A stretch of 28,458 nucleotides of DNA from Candidatus Cibiobacter qucibialis (GTDB lineage Bacteria; Bacillota; Clostridia; Oscillospirales; Ruminococcaceae), in contig SAUS01000036.1 in the NCBI GenBank assembly GCA_004000625.1, positions 1 through 28,458 of the forward strand, in the 5' to 3' direction. Made by a program: the position numbers and the translations under genes. Numbering within the stretch: the first letter of the stretch is position 1; each line of letters opens with the position of its first letter. The notes under the pieces are model-generated. The model ran no database searches and had not been told where the DNA came from. It saw only the letters and a list, made by a program, of their open reading frames with translations. Below are positions 1 through 5,932 of the stretch, piece after piece.

Positions 1-54
1 TTCTCTCATAAAAGTTTAATAATGCGGTGGTGGCGGTTGCTTCTGTTGAAATGA
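1..54 (+). CDS. C-terminal end of an upstream gene (partial), possible antitoxin partner of the zeta toxin
   Basis: Frame 1 is open from the window edge to a TGA at 52-54. Its last residues read LIMRWWRLLLLK. The stop overlaps the ATG at 51-53 of the zeta-toxin gene in an ATGA arrangement, typical of translationally coupled genes such as toxin-antitoxin pairs. Only 17 codons are visible, so coding status and family cannot be shown. The antitoxin role is inferred only from position: zeta toxins are normally encoded directly downstream of their antitoxin. Confidence 0.35.
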   Translation, partial: FSHKSLIMRWWRLLLLK

Positions 55-833
55 TGACAGAGCGTGTAATAGGTAAAAACACCTTGGATAGTACAGCTTA
101 TCGAATGCCTCAGTACAAAACTGATGAATCGAGAGTAGCGCTGCGAAAAAGGATTTTTGATGAACTTAGCCAAAAAAAGCGATTGGCTAATGACGAAAAA
201 ATCACTCTTGGAAAGGGAGGCGCTTTACCTAATACTGCATTGAAAAAAGATAAGCAGGCGTTTTATGTAATAGGCCTTCCTGCATCAGGAAAATCTGAAG
301 TAGCTGGATTACTGTCAGACAATTATGGCGCAATCATTTTGGATTCAGACTATGCGAAAAGAAAATTTCCCGAATATCAAGCAGAGTGTGGAGCGACGAT
401 TGTTCATGAAGAATCGTCTATGGTGGTGTTCGGCGGGAAAGAACCATATGCATCTGAAGATAGCCTCTTGAAATATGCGGTGCAAAATGATTTCAATATA
501 GTCATTCCTAAAATTGGTGATGTCAGTTCAAAAGTTCTTGCCCTTGCGAAGTCCTTACAAAGAGCCAAATATGAAGTACATCTCGTTTTAGTCAGGTTGG
601 ATCGAGAAATTGCTGTTCGACGAGCCTTTACACGGTTCTCTAAAACAGGAAGATATGTCCCACTATCCCTGATTTTCGATGTATACGCGAATGATCCAAC
701 CATAACATTTTACGATTTACTTCACAAAAACGAGATATTTTCAAGTTATACTATGATATCCTCAAATGTTCCTTTGGGTGAACAGAAAAAGGTGATTTAT
801 AAAACGGATAAGAGCCCAATAATATTCGGATGA
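51..833 (+). CDS. Zeta toxin family P-loop kinase
   Basis: The protein of about 260 residues has a Walker A motif GLPASGKS near residues 75-82, then ILDSDYAKRKFPEY, whose Asp occupies the position used by zeta toxins to engage the UDP-N-acetylglucosamine hydroxyl. An Arg-rich stretch (RLDREIAVRRAFTRF) near residues 190-205 fits the ATP-contacting arginines and lid. Zeta/PezT toxins phosphorylate UDP-GlcNAc and so poison peptidoglycan synthesis; a role in stabilising an element is the usual context. I prefer the start ATG 51 (or the adjacent ATG 54) because it overlaps the upstream stop as ATGA. A GTG at 27 is also in frame and would add 8 residues; neither start has a strong ribosome site. 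Lower GC than the genes beyond 3.5 kb suggests acquisition. Family assignment is good; toxicity and exact substrate are inferred. Confidence 0.8.
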   Translation: MMTERVIGKNTLDSTAYRMPQYKTDESRVALRKRIFDELSQKKRLANDEKITLGKGGALPNTALKKDKQAFYVIGLPASGKSEVAGLLSDNYGAIILDSDYAKRKFPEYQAECGATIVHEESSMVVFGGKEPYASEDSLLKYAVQNDFNIVIPKIGDVSSKVLALAKSLQRAKYEVHLVLVRLDREIAVRRAFTRFSKTGRYVPLSLIFDVYANDPTITFYDLLHKNEIFSSYTMISSNVPLGEQKKVIYKTDKSPIIFG

Positions 834-867
834 TTGACATTAGTGGACATAAAAAAGGAGAACAAAA

Positions 868-1089
868 ATGTGCAAAGCAACGAAAGTGGGATACAGGAAG
901 ACTGGAAGAAGAATTTCAAGAGATGCAAGAAAAGCAGTAACAGTAATTCGAGTGTCGGCTAATCGAAAAAAGAATCCGAAGAATCAATACGCTATATATG
1001 TTGAACAACAAGAAAATTCGGAGATTGATAATGCGCTTTTCACGCTACGATCTCTTGAAAAGAATTCTGTAGGGAACCAAAGTTATTAA
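868..1089 (+). CDS. Small basic hypothetical protein (73 aa)
   Basis: I do not recognise a family. The start ATG 868 has a clear ribosome site (AAAGGAG, 854-860) about 7 nt upstream, and the gene lies 34 nt after the zeta-toxin stop on the same strand, so the two are probably co-transcribed. The N-terminal half is rich in Lys and Arg (TGRRISRDARKAV, then ANRKKNPKNQ), suggesting nucleic-acid contact or an antitoxin-like partner. The C-terminal half is mixed and ends in NQSY. There is no signal peptide or membrane segment. Codon use is AT-rich like the toxin gene and unlike the chromosome to the right. A third component of the toxin locus is a possible reading, not shown. Confidence 0.6.
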   Translation: MCKATKVGYRKTGRRISRDARKAVTVIRVSANRKKNPKNQYAIYVEQQENSEIDNALFTLRSLEKNSVGNQSY

Positions 1090-1408
1090 ATTATTCACTC
1101 CTATTGTACATACCGAATAATGAAAAGTTTGTAGAGTACAGTAGAATAACTGCTCAGTTTTAGAATTACATCGCAAGCACCGATTCATTTATTCAAGGTT
1201 AGATAGACCCTGACATTACATTGCACTCTATACATAATGCGCCGCACAGGCTGCTATTAAAAATCCCAGAGCGTAAGGCTTTTATAGCAAGTTATCGTTA
1301 AAAAGCGAGCATAAAATAAGGCTCACCGTCAATTTTGGCGGTGGGCCTTATTTGTTTGCTCATGTATGAGATGAATTGCGTTTAACACGGAGCTGCTTTC
1401 CAGAAACA
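1090..1408. other. AT-rich intergenic stretch with no intact gene
   Basis: No open frame with a ribosome site is visible on either strand. The stretch contains the bidirectional terminator at 1314-1353. It separates the toxin locus from gene fragments further right and has the look of an element edge, but I found no integrase site, direct repeat or IS end that would prove it. Confidence 0.5.
1314..1353. terminator. Strong bidirectional hairpin terminator
   Basis: Arms at 1314-1328 and 1339-1353 pair over 15 bp with a single T/G position and a 10-nt loop. A/T runs flank both sides, so it can terminate either strand. An outer pairing of GAGCA (1306-1310) with TGCTC (1357-1361) extends the structure. 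On the plus strand it would end the toxin transcript; on the minus strand it would end whatever once ran through the gene remnant at 1409-1555. Confidence 0.7.
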
Positions 1409-1555
1409 TCACAGATACACCTCCACGGTCAGGTCGGTCCACGCTGCACGGCGGAACTGGTGGGGCAGCTTGTTGGCTTCACGGTAACGCTTGGCGGTTT
1501 CAAAGTCGATGGTGAAGGTGAGGATTGATGGAATATACAAAAACGGTGAGCTGGA
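1409..1555 (-). pseudogene. C-terminal fragment of an unidentified gene
   Basis: Read on the minus strand, the frame ending at a TGA (1409-1411) gives a protein-like tail containing TIDFETAKRYREANKLPH followed by QFRRAAWTDLTVEVYL. It has a natural composition and GC-rich codons unlike its flanks. Upstream the frame continues only to a TAG at 1556-1558 and contains no start codon with a ribosome site, so this is the 3' end of a gene whose 5' part is gone. The break probably lies near 1523-1530, where a different coding fragment begins on the other strand. I cannot name the family. Confidence 0.5.
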
Positions 1556-1625
1556 CTATGAGGCAACTCACAAGAGATTCTTGTTGGTTCGTTCCGAAGG
1601 GACAAGACAGGTAAAAATAAATTAA
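1509..1625 (+). pseudogene. Short coding fragment (about 38 codons) on the plus strand
   Basis: The frame from ATG 1509 to TAA 1623-1625 encodes a plausible peptide including RIDGIYKNGELDYEATHK and RFLLVRSEGTRQVKIN. The composition looks like a beta-rich domain end. No ribosome site precedes the ATG, and the first codons overlap the opposite-strand fragment ending near 1555, so it is more likely the C-terminal end of a truncated gene than a functional small gene. Family unknown. Confidence 0.3.
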
Positions 1626-1661
1626 GGTATCCCGACTTTATGACTTTTTGAATGCTATCTG

Positions 1662-1697
1662 AAAAAAAGAAAAACCGCTGCGCAGCCGACAGCGGTT
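1662..1697 (-). terminator. Rho-independent terminator for the minus-strand small membrane protein
   Basis: On the minus strand an 8-bp stem (AACCGCTG pairing with CAGCGGTT, plus-strand 1690-1697 and 1673-1680) with a 9-nt loop is followed directly by a T-rich tract of about 13 nt. It lies 18 nt beyond the stop codon of the minus-strand gene at 1716-1916, which supports that gene being real. Confidence 0.75.
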
Positions 1698-1715
1698 CAT
1701 CGTCATATTCTGTTT

Positions 1716-1916
1716 TCAGAACAACAAAGCAAATATTACCGATGCAGCGACAATCAAGGCACTTCCTGCCAAGGATAACAGCATCGGTACTGCAAATGGG
1801 CACAGTAACAGTGCCACAATCGCCGAAGCCGCTGCCTGTGCATAGCTACCATCTAGCAGCGCAAGGAAAGCCGCAAAGCCGCCCAGCCCGGCAAGCAGTA
1901 ATAGTAAATCTAACAA
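1716..1916 (-). CDS. Small very hydrophobic protein (about 66 aa, start uncertain)
   Basis: The minus-strand frame encodes an almost entirely hydrophobic peptide with two predicted membrane helices (LLLLLAGLGGFAAFLALL, and MLLSLAGSALIVAASVIFAL) separated by a short segment with DGSYAQ. The GC-rich Ala/Leu codon pattern and a perfect terminator 18 nt downstream argue for a real gene. The only candidate start giving this length is a TTG at 1914-1916 with a weak GAGAG site, lying inside the inverted repeat at 1912-1962. The frame is open further upstream to position 1994 without an ATG, so the gene may be truncated at its 5' end. Function unknown; a small membrane peptide or the remnant of a larger membrane protein are both possible. 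Confidence 0.4.
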   Translation of the reverse strand: MLDLLLLLAGLGGFAAFLALLDGSYAQAAASAIVALLLCPFAVPMLLSLAGSALIVAASVIFALLF

Positions 1917-1962
1917 GCGCTCTCTGCAATCATCTAAGGTGAATTTACAGAGAGCGCTTGTT
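1912..1962. repeat. Perfect 15-bp inverted repeat with 21-nt loop
   Basis: AACAAGCGCTCTCTG at 1912-1926 is perfectly repeated in inverted orientation at 1948-1962. The loop is AT-rich. On the plus strand it is followed by TTGTATT, a weak terminator tail. It overlaps the TTG start of the minus-strand hydrophobic protein. It could be a terminator, a protein-binding site or the footprint of an element end. Confidence 0.75.
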
Positions 1963-2034
1963 TGTATTAAAGCAGAGAATTGTATAATTTCGCGTCATGT
2001 GTTCAAAGTCCGAATTATAGGACAGGCCATGATT

Positions 2035-2067
2035 TATAATAGAAGTATCGAAGGGAACGGTTCCCTT
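2035..2067 (+). promoter_or_regulatory. Candidate -10 box followed by a 17-bp palindromic operator
   Basis: A consensus TATAAT lies at 2035-2040. No good -35 is visible 16-18 bp upstream, suggesting activator dependence or a different promoter. Starting at 2051, about where transcription would begin, is AAGGGAAC-G-GTTCCCTT (2051-2067), a perfect palindrome with one central base. This position is typical of a repressor site controlling the acidic protein gene at 2093. A second TATAAT at 1983-1988 could also serve. Confidence 0.45.
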
Positions 2068-2092
2068 TCCAAGTAGAAAAGAGGTAACTACT

Positions 2093-2314
2093 ATGCTGAA
2101 GGATATGGATTTCGGGGTCTACGGTAAGGGAATTGACGGATATGTTCACTATTCTCTGGCAATGGATCGTATCCGGGAAGAAGAGGAAAACCGTAAGGCG
2201 CTCATGGATGAGTTCGATAACGATGAGGACAACTTCGATTCGGACGACCTTGATTCTGATGACTTTAGTTCAGACGACTTTGTTTCGGATGATTTCAGCG
2301 GTGATGATTTCTGA
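2093..2314 (+). CDS. Small acidic protein with SDDF-type C-terminal repeats
   Basis: The 73-residue protein begins MLKDMDFGVYGKGIDGYV and has a good ribosome site (AGAGG, 2079-2083). The first 45 residues are mixed and include an EEEEN segment. The rest is a tandem of four-to-five-residue units such as LDSDDF, SSDDF, VSDDF and SGDDF, ending exactly on DDF. The repeat is also visible in DNA as GA(C/T)GA(C/T)TT periodicity. No signal peptide or membrane segment is present, so it is probably cytosolic. A strongly acidic repeat tail suggests metal or basic-partner binding, or a DNA-mimic role; none is shown. It shares a transcription unit with the secreted protein at 2364, whose C-terminus is also Asp-rich. 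Family not recognised. Confidence 0.7.
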   Translation: MLKDMDFGVYGKGIDGYVHYSLAMDRIREEEENRKALMDEFDNDEDNFDSDDLDSDDFSSDDFVSDDFSGDDF

Positions 2315-2363
2315 CGGAAAACGTCACCGGTAAAATATCGTACATGACAGAAAGGGCTTTACC

Positions 2364-2882
2364 ATGAAAAAGACTATTTGGAAAAGAATTCTTTGCGCAG
2401 TGCTCGTTACGTTGACCGCCTGCGTCCTGTGCACCGGCGCATTCGCTGCCAAGTATACCTGTATCAAGAGTGGCTGCACCAGAGAGGCGGCTAAGGGCTC
2501 CGCCTATTGCTGGGTACATAAACCTACTAAGAACAATTCCAGCGTCTCCGGCAGCGGCTCCAGACCGTCCGGCAGCTCCAGCACAAAACATAAATACACC
2601 TGCATCAAGGACGGCTGCACGAGAGAAGCGGATAAGGACTCAGCTTACTGCTGGGTACATCGCCCTTCCAAATCTTCCACCAAGAGCAGCGCTTCTTACA
2701 GCTCCAAATCTTCGTACAGCAGTTCTTACTCCAGCAGCAAAAAATCCTACAAGACGTATGATTCCTATGACGATGGCTACGATGCCATCTACGATGATGA
2801 CGACTACGATGAGGATCGCTACGACAGCGACCCGGACTACGCAGCAGGCGTAGATGACGCTATGGACGAGTTGGATTGGTAA
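2364..2882 (+). CDS. Secreted protein with two cysteine/histidine repeats and a Ser/Asp/Tyr-rich tail
   Basis: The 172-residue protein has a classical signal peptide (KK, then a hydrophobic core to about residue 28, with cleavage plausible after AFA). Two near-identical modules follow, at about residues 30-51 and 77-99. Each has the pattern C-x4-C-x10-C-x2-H (for example CIKSGCTREAAKGSAYCWVH), which looks like a small zinc-binding or disulfide knuckle. A Gly/Ser/Pro linker separates them. The C-terminal 70 residues are Ser/Tyr-rich and then strongly Asp/Tyr-rich, ending DAMDELDW. The start ATG 2364 has AAAGGG about 8 nt upstream. The repeats suggest an internal duplication. It is probably exported and could bind metal or attach to the wall electrostatically. 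I do not recognise a named family beyond the C-x4-C...C-x2-H repeat. Confidence 0.75.
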   Translation: MKKTIWKRILCAVLVTLTACVLCTGAFAAKYTCIKSGCTREAAKGSAYCWVHKPTKNNSSVSGSGSRPSGSSSTKHKYTCIKDGCTREADKDSAYCWVHRPSKSSTKSSASYSSKSSYSSSYSSSKKSYKTYDSYDDGYDAIYDDDDYDEDRYDSDPDYAAGVDDAMDELDW

Positions 2883-2916
2883 CACAACAGTTTATGCAAA
2901 TGACAGGAGGTTCCCT

Positions 2917-3072
2917 ATGAAAGCATTTATCACGATCACCGGATTGAAGTTCCATTTTGGCAGCAAGCCTTTTGCGGTTGGGCAAAAGGTAAAGCTGGTC
3001 AAAGAGCCTGACAATGAATATGACAGCGAAGCAATCAAGGCAGAGTTGCCGGGGCTTGGTTGCGCAGGTTAA
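2917..3072 (+). pseudogene. Truncated HIRAN-domain-like protein
   Basis: ATG 2917 has an excellent ribosome site (AGGAGG, 2905-2910). The product starts MKAFITITGLKFHFGS and includes KLVKEPDNEYDSEAIK, characteristic of small HIRAN-like proteins in gut Firmicutes, which bind DNA ends or stalled forks when part of larger enzymes. The family continues through a GYVANS-like strand after LPGLG. Here the frame instead reads GCAG and stops at 3070-3072, with SVHK encoded immediately after the stop. About half the domain is missing, so this is most likely a recently inactivated or truncated copy. Family call rests on motif memory, not a search. Confidence 0.55.
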
Positions 3073-3173
3073 TCTGTTCATAAGATAATGATTCCCCAGC
3101 CGCGGGCAACGGCGGCAGGAAAATTTTTATGCCCGAACGATGGAAATACCGTGCTCCGATAAAATCACAAAAC

Positions 3174-3231
3174 AAAAAGTGCCCACCCCACATGCGGCGG
3201 ATGACATGCCGTTGTGGGATGGACACTTTTT
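3174..3231 (-). terminator. Large hairpin terminator (minus-strand reading)
   Basis: Arms at 3174-3192 and 3213-3231 are complementary over 19 positions. The two imperfect positions become G-U pairs only when transcribed on the minus strand, so it is built for minus-strand transcripts, and T-rich sequence follows in that direction. It lies about 50 nt beyond the zinc-ribbon reading frame (ending 3282) and probably terminates the minus-strand operon that starts near 6180. Confidence 0.65.
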
Positions 3232-3341
3232 GATTGTTGGCAAATGTTCTGAGGGAAAGGTGAGAAATGTGAAAAAATATTTTATTCATGCACCCGCTTG
3301 GAATGGGGGGCCTTTTCAAGATCTTCCTGGCGGAGCTATTC

Positions 3342-3518
3342 TTAGCTGCAGCCGCAGGCACCGCAAATATAGCGGTCTGCCGGAATGTAGATGAAAATTG
3401 TTGAGTCATACGGGATGTTGTTGCCAGCATCGTAAGCATCGGCATGGCCGTCGATCACAAAAATGTCTTTGCTGCCGCATTTGGGGCAAATGTGGGTATT
3501 TTCATGGGGGAGGCTCAT
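3342..3518 (-). CDS. Small zinc-ribbon protein, probably cut short by nonsense codons
   Basis: On the minus strand ATG 3516-3518 opens a 58-residue protein with two CxxC knuckles, CPKC near residue 11 and CGAC near residue 52, separated by a hydrophobic strand (STIFIYIPADRY). This is the layout of the small zinc-ribbon proteins common in Clostridia. AAAAAGGA sits almost against the ATG, unusually close. The frame stops at a TAA (3342-3344) just after the last Cys. Reading through gives one Glu, a TAG, then LRQEDLEKAPHSKRVHE to a TAA at 3282-3284. Family members normally have an acidic, Trp-containing tail here, so two nonsense substitutions are a better explanation than a natural end. It lies 73 nt downstream of the C39-like gene and upstream of a matching terminator. 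Confidence 0.55.
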   Translation of the reverse strand: MSLPHENTHICPKCGSKDIFVIDGHADAYDAGNNIPYDSTIFIYIPADRYICGACGCS

Positions 3519-3591
3519 TCCTTTTTACGGTATATTGTGACAGATAGCTGTGCGGCCGCTGACCAAATATTGGAAAAAGCAGGGAAATGCC

Positions 3592-5061
3592 TTAAATCAT
3601 CACATCGCCCACCAGCATAGAGCCGGAAGGTTCGATGGCGTAAACGGTGTACTTGCGCGGTTCTGCGCGGGTACCCGGCGGCGGGGGAACGGCCAGCCGG
3701 ATGCAGCCCTGTTCCGGGGTGACATAGTGGAACTGACGGTGCGCAGTGGTGGCATGGGGGTGCTCATCCAATGTGGACCACGCCAGAATGCCGCCATGTA
3801 CCGGTGCTGCCTGGGAGGCAGTCTCCTGCGGAACGGGGATTTCGGCCGGGGAATCTGGAGTATCCGGCGCATCGGTGGGGGCGGCATCTTCTGCCGGAGC
3901 TTCTTCCGGCGCGGCGGGTGCAGCTGGGGCAGGCAGTGCAGCGCAGAAATCATCCGGCAGAACGTGCTGGGTGCTGCCGATGTACATGGCAAACAGATCC
4001 GGTGCAACCTTGGGCACCCGGCGCAGCCAGGCGGAGGTGCGGGCTGGACAGCCGGGCAGGGCACCGTCCGGGTCACGCTTGCGCATGCACAGGGCGGTGT
4101 TGTTCCAGGCAACCAAAAAGTCATCCAGCAAAAGCTCGGTTTCGGTGTCAAAATCTTCCGCTGCGGCATAGGGATCCACCAACAGGGCGGCAGGCTGTGC
4201 CCCCTGGCGAAAGCCCCTTAGTGCCGCATAGCGCAGCGGCGGCATTCCAGCGGCCTGCTGTGCGGGGGTGGATTCCAGCCCCACGATCACGCCGTACCCA
4301 GCGCGTACCTCACTGCGCAGCAAGGCAAGGTTGCCCCAGCAGGCCCAGCAGGGGAACCCCCAGCACCCGGCGGCGGCGGCGGCAAAGCTTAAATTACGCT
4401 CAGCGTCAGTACTGCGGCAGTCTCGCATGGCAAGGGCAAATTCTTCGGGCAGGATATCTGCGCCCCAGCGGTTGGTCAGGCTGGCCAGGCAGATGGCAAG
4501 GTCCATAACGGGCTGCAGCGCCGGGGCGCGCCGCGCAACGGCATAGGGCATCAGGTGCAGGCGTGCGTTGATGGGCCGCCCGCCCGCGGGGATCACATCT
4601 ACCGCTCGCACGCTGACCCCCACCAGGCTGACGGAAGGGGTGGTGTGTTCGTCTTTGGTATACAGGTAGATGCGCAGCTGGGCCTGGGTGGCGGTTTTGC
4701 TGTCCAGCACAAGGCTGTCCGGCAGCAGGTTTACAGCGCCTTTGGTCACGGGGGCTGCGCCTTCGCGCTCCAGATAGGGGCTCCAGCGGCCAAAGCTGGA
4801 CCAGCTGGTCCAGTTGCCGTCCACCATCACGCGGGCCTGGGCTTCCACGGCAGTTCCCGGCGGGGTGCCGGCGTTCCAGCTCACGCGCAGGGCGTCAAAG
4901 GTGGGCAGCGGTACGGCGGGGCTGGTGTAGCACCCATAGGGCACATGCCCGCCGGAGACAAGGTCCAACACAATGCGCCCGTGGGAAACGGTAACGTTAT
5001 CCAGCTCGCCCCGCATAAACGCTTCGGTTTCATGCAGGATAAAAGTGTTCTTACTTTCCAT
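3592..5061 (-). CDS. Peptidase C39-like family protein, probably catalytically inactive
   Basis: The 489-residue protein has an N-terminal beta-sandwich-like part (to about 165) with a Trp-rich signature (GNWTSWSSFGRWSPY, residues 83-97), then a C39-like papain-fold part (about 170-330). In the latter, SLTNRWG (194-200), GYGVIVGL (255-262), LRGF (281-284) and VDPYAA (295-300) follow the family order. The catalytic Cys position, normally in a C-S-P-T context, aligns with Asp187, and the catalytic His before the RGF strand aligns with Arg277, so activity is probably lost. A Pro/Ala/Glu linker (about 375-418) leads to a further 70-residue domain I cannot name. No signal peptide is visible, which is odd for this family. 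AAGGCGG precedes the start, and the gene follows the membrane-protein gene by 26 nt in the same operon. Confidence 0.65.
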   Translation of the reverse strand: MESKNTFILHETEAFMRGELDNVTVSHGRIVLDLVSGGHVPYGCYTSPAVPLPTFDALRVSWNAGTPPGTAVEAQARVMVDGNWTSWSSFGRWSPYLEREGAAPVTKGAVNLLPDSLVLDSKTATQAQLRIYLYTKDEHTTPSVSLVGVSVRAVDVIPAGGRPINARLHLMPYAVARRAPALQPVMDLAICLASLTNRWGADILPEEFALAMRDCRSTDAERNLSFAAAAAGCWGFPCWACWGNLALLRSEVRAGYGVIVGLESTPAQQAAGMPPLRYAALRGFRQGAQPAALLVDPYAAAEDFDTETELLLDDFLVAWNNTALCMRKRDPDGALPGCPARTSAWLRRVPKVAPDLFAMYIGSTQHVLPDDFCAALPAPAAPAAPEEAPAEDAAPTDAPDTPDSPAEIPVPQETASQAAPVHGGILAWSTLDEHPHATTAHRQFHYVTPEQGCIRLAVPPPPGTRAEPRKYTVYAIEPSGSMLVGDVMI

Positions 5062-5087
5062 AGGTTTGCCGCCTTATCTGGTTGATA

Positions 5088-5906
5088 TCAAACGGAAGTG
5101 TGCCCGTGCTGCTCCATCAGGTCGTTGATCTCATCCTCGCGCCGGGCGGTGATGGTCTTTTCCAGGTGGAACGCTTTATCCAGTGCCGGATAGATGATCT
5201 GCAAAGCGAGGGTGCAGGGCAGCCAGAAACCCAGAATCAACACCACCGGGATGGTGTAGGGCATCCAGGCAAGCATCACGCCCCAATAGATGCAGAGCAC
5301 TGCCCCGGCTGCCAAGGTGCGCGGCAAAAATCCGATCATGAACAGCGCGGCGTTTTTCAGCCGCTCCGCCTGGGACACGCTGACCAGAACCACCTGCGCA
5401 AACAGATACAGGCAGAACACCAGCAAAAAGAAGATGCCAAGCACCATGCAGATCCATACCGAGATAGGCACGTTTTCCAGATCAGGCAGGGCGTACAGCA
5501 AAAAGGCCCACAGCCCAAGGCAAAATCCCACCCCGGCACCGGGCAGCAGACTTTCGCGCCAGTTCTGCTTCCAGGCCATGCGGTAGGTGTGCCACCAGTA
5601 GCCGGGTTCATCGCGCAGAGCGCGCAGGATGGTATCCAGCATGCCGCAAAAAACAGGTGCGGCAATCAGCCCGCCTACAGCGCCGGACAGCAGGCACAGC
5701 GGCAGGCTGGCGGCCATAGTGCTGAACAAAACAGCAACATAGCCAGGGGCGAAGCCTAGCACGCACAAAATACTGGCTTTATAAAACGGCCACAAATCGC
5801 GCCCCAGCAGCTCAAAAAAGCGGGCCGCGCCAACTTTGCGTCCGCGGGTTTCGGTCGCCTCCACAGCATCGGGCTGCACGGGGGGATTTTTGTCTTCCAT
5901 TGCCAT
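5088..5906 (-). CDS. YesL/DUF624-like polytopic membrane protein
   Basis: About 272 residues with some six hydrophobic helices (for example SILCVLGFAPGYVAVLF, GFCLGLWAFLLYAL, ICMVLGIFFLLVFCLYLFA, IPVVLILGFWLPCTLAL). The pattern APVFCGMLDTILRALRDEPGYWW then YRMAWKQNWRESL resembles the YesL/DUF624 family, often linked to carbohydrate uptake or polysaccharide genes. The frame is open upstream to 5948, but those codons come from the end of the inserted repeat at 5933-6110, so the true start must be after it. I chose ATG 5904-5906; a TTG at 5910-5912 has a better-spaced GAAAGG site. It is the first gene of the minus-strand operon with the C39-like gene. Family call moderate, function unknown. Confidence 0.6.
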   Translation of the reverse strand: MAMEDKNPPVQPDAVEATETRGRKVGAARFFELLGRDLWPFYKASILCVLGFAPGYVAVLFSTMAASLPLCLLSGAVGGLIAAPVFCGMLDTILRALRDEPGYWWHTYRMAWKQNWRESLLPGAGVGFCLGLWAFLLYALPDLENVPISVWICMVLGIFFLLVFCLYLFAQVVLVSVSQAERLKNAALFMIGFLPRTLAAGAVLCIYWGVMLAWMPYTIPVVLILGFWLPCTLALQIIYPALDKAFHLEKTITARREDEINDLMEQHGHTSV

Positions 5907-5932
5907 ATTCAAAAATGACCTTTCTGTGTCTT

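Noticed and set aside
1652..1942. 96-codon plus-strand frame
   Set aside because: No ribosome site; it runs through the minus-strand terminator and inverted repeat.
2093..2314. SDDF repeat DNA as a CRISPR or satellite
   Set aside because: The periodicity is short, codon-aligned and confined to a gene with a good start, so it is protein-level repetition.
3771..4508. 245-codon plus-strand frame opposite the C39-like gene
   Set aside because: Arg/Pro-rich low-quality composition, opposite a gene with family motifs and a ribosome site.
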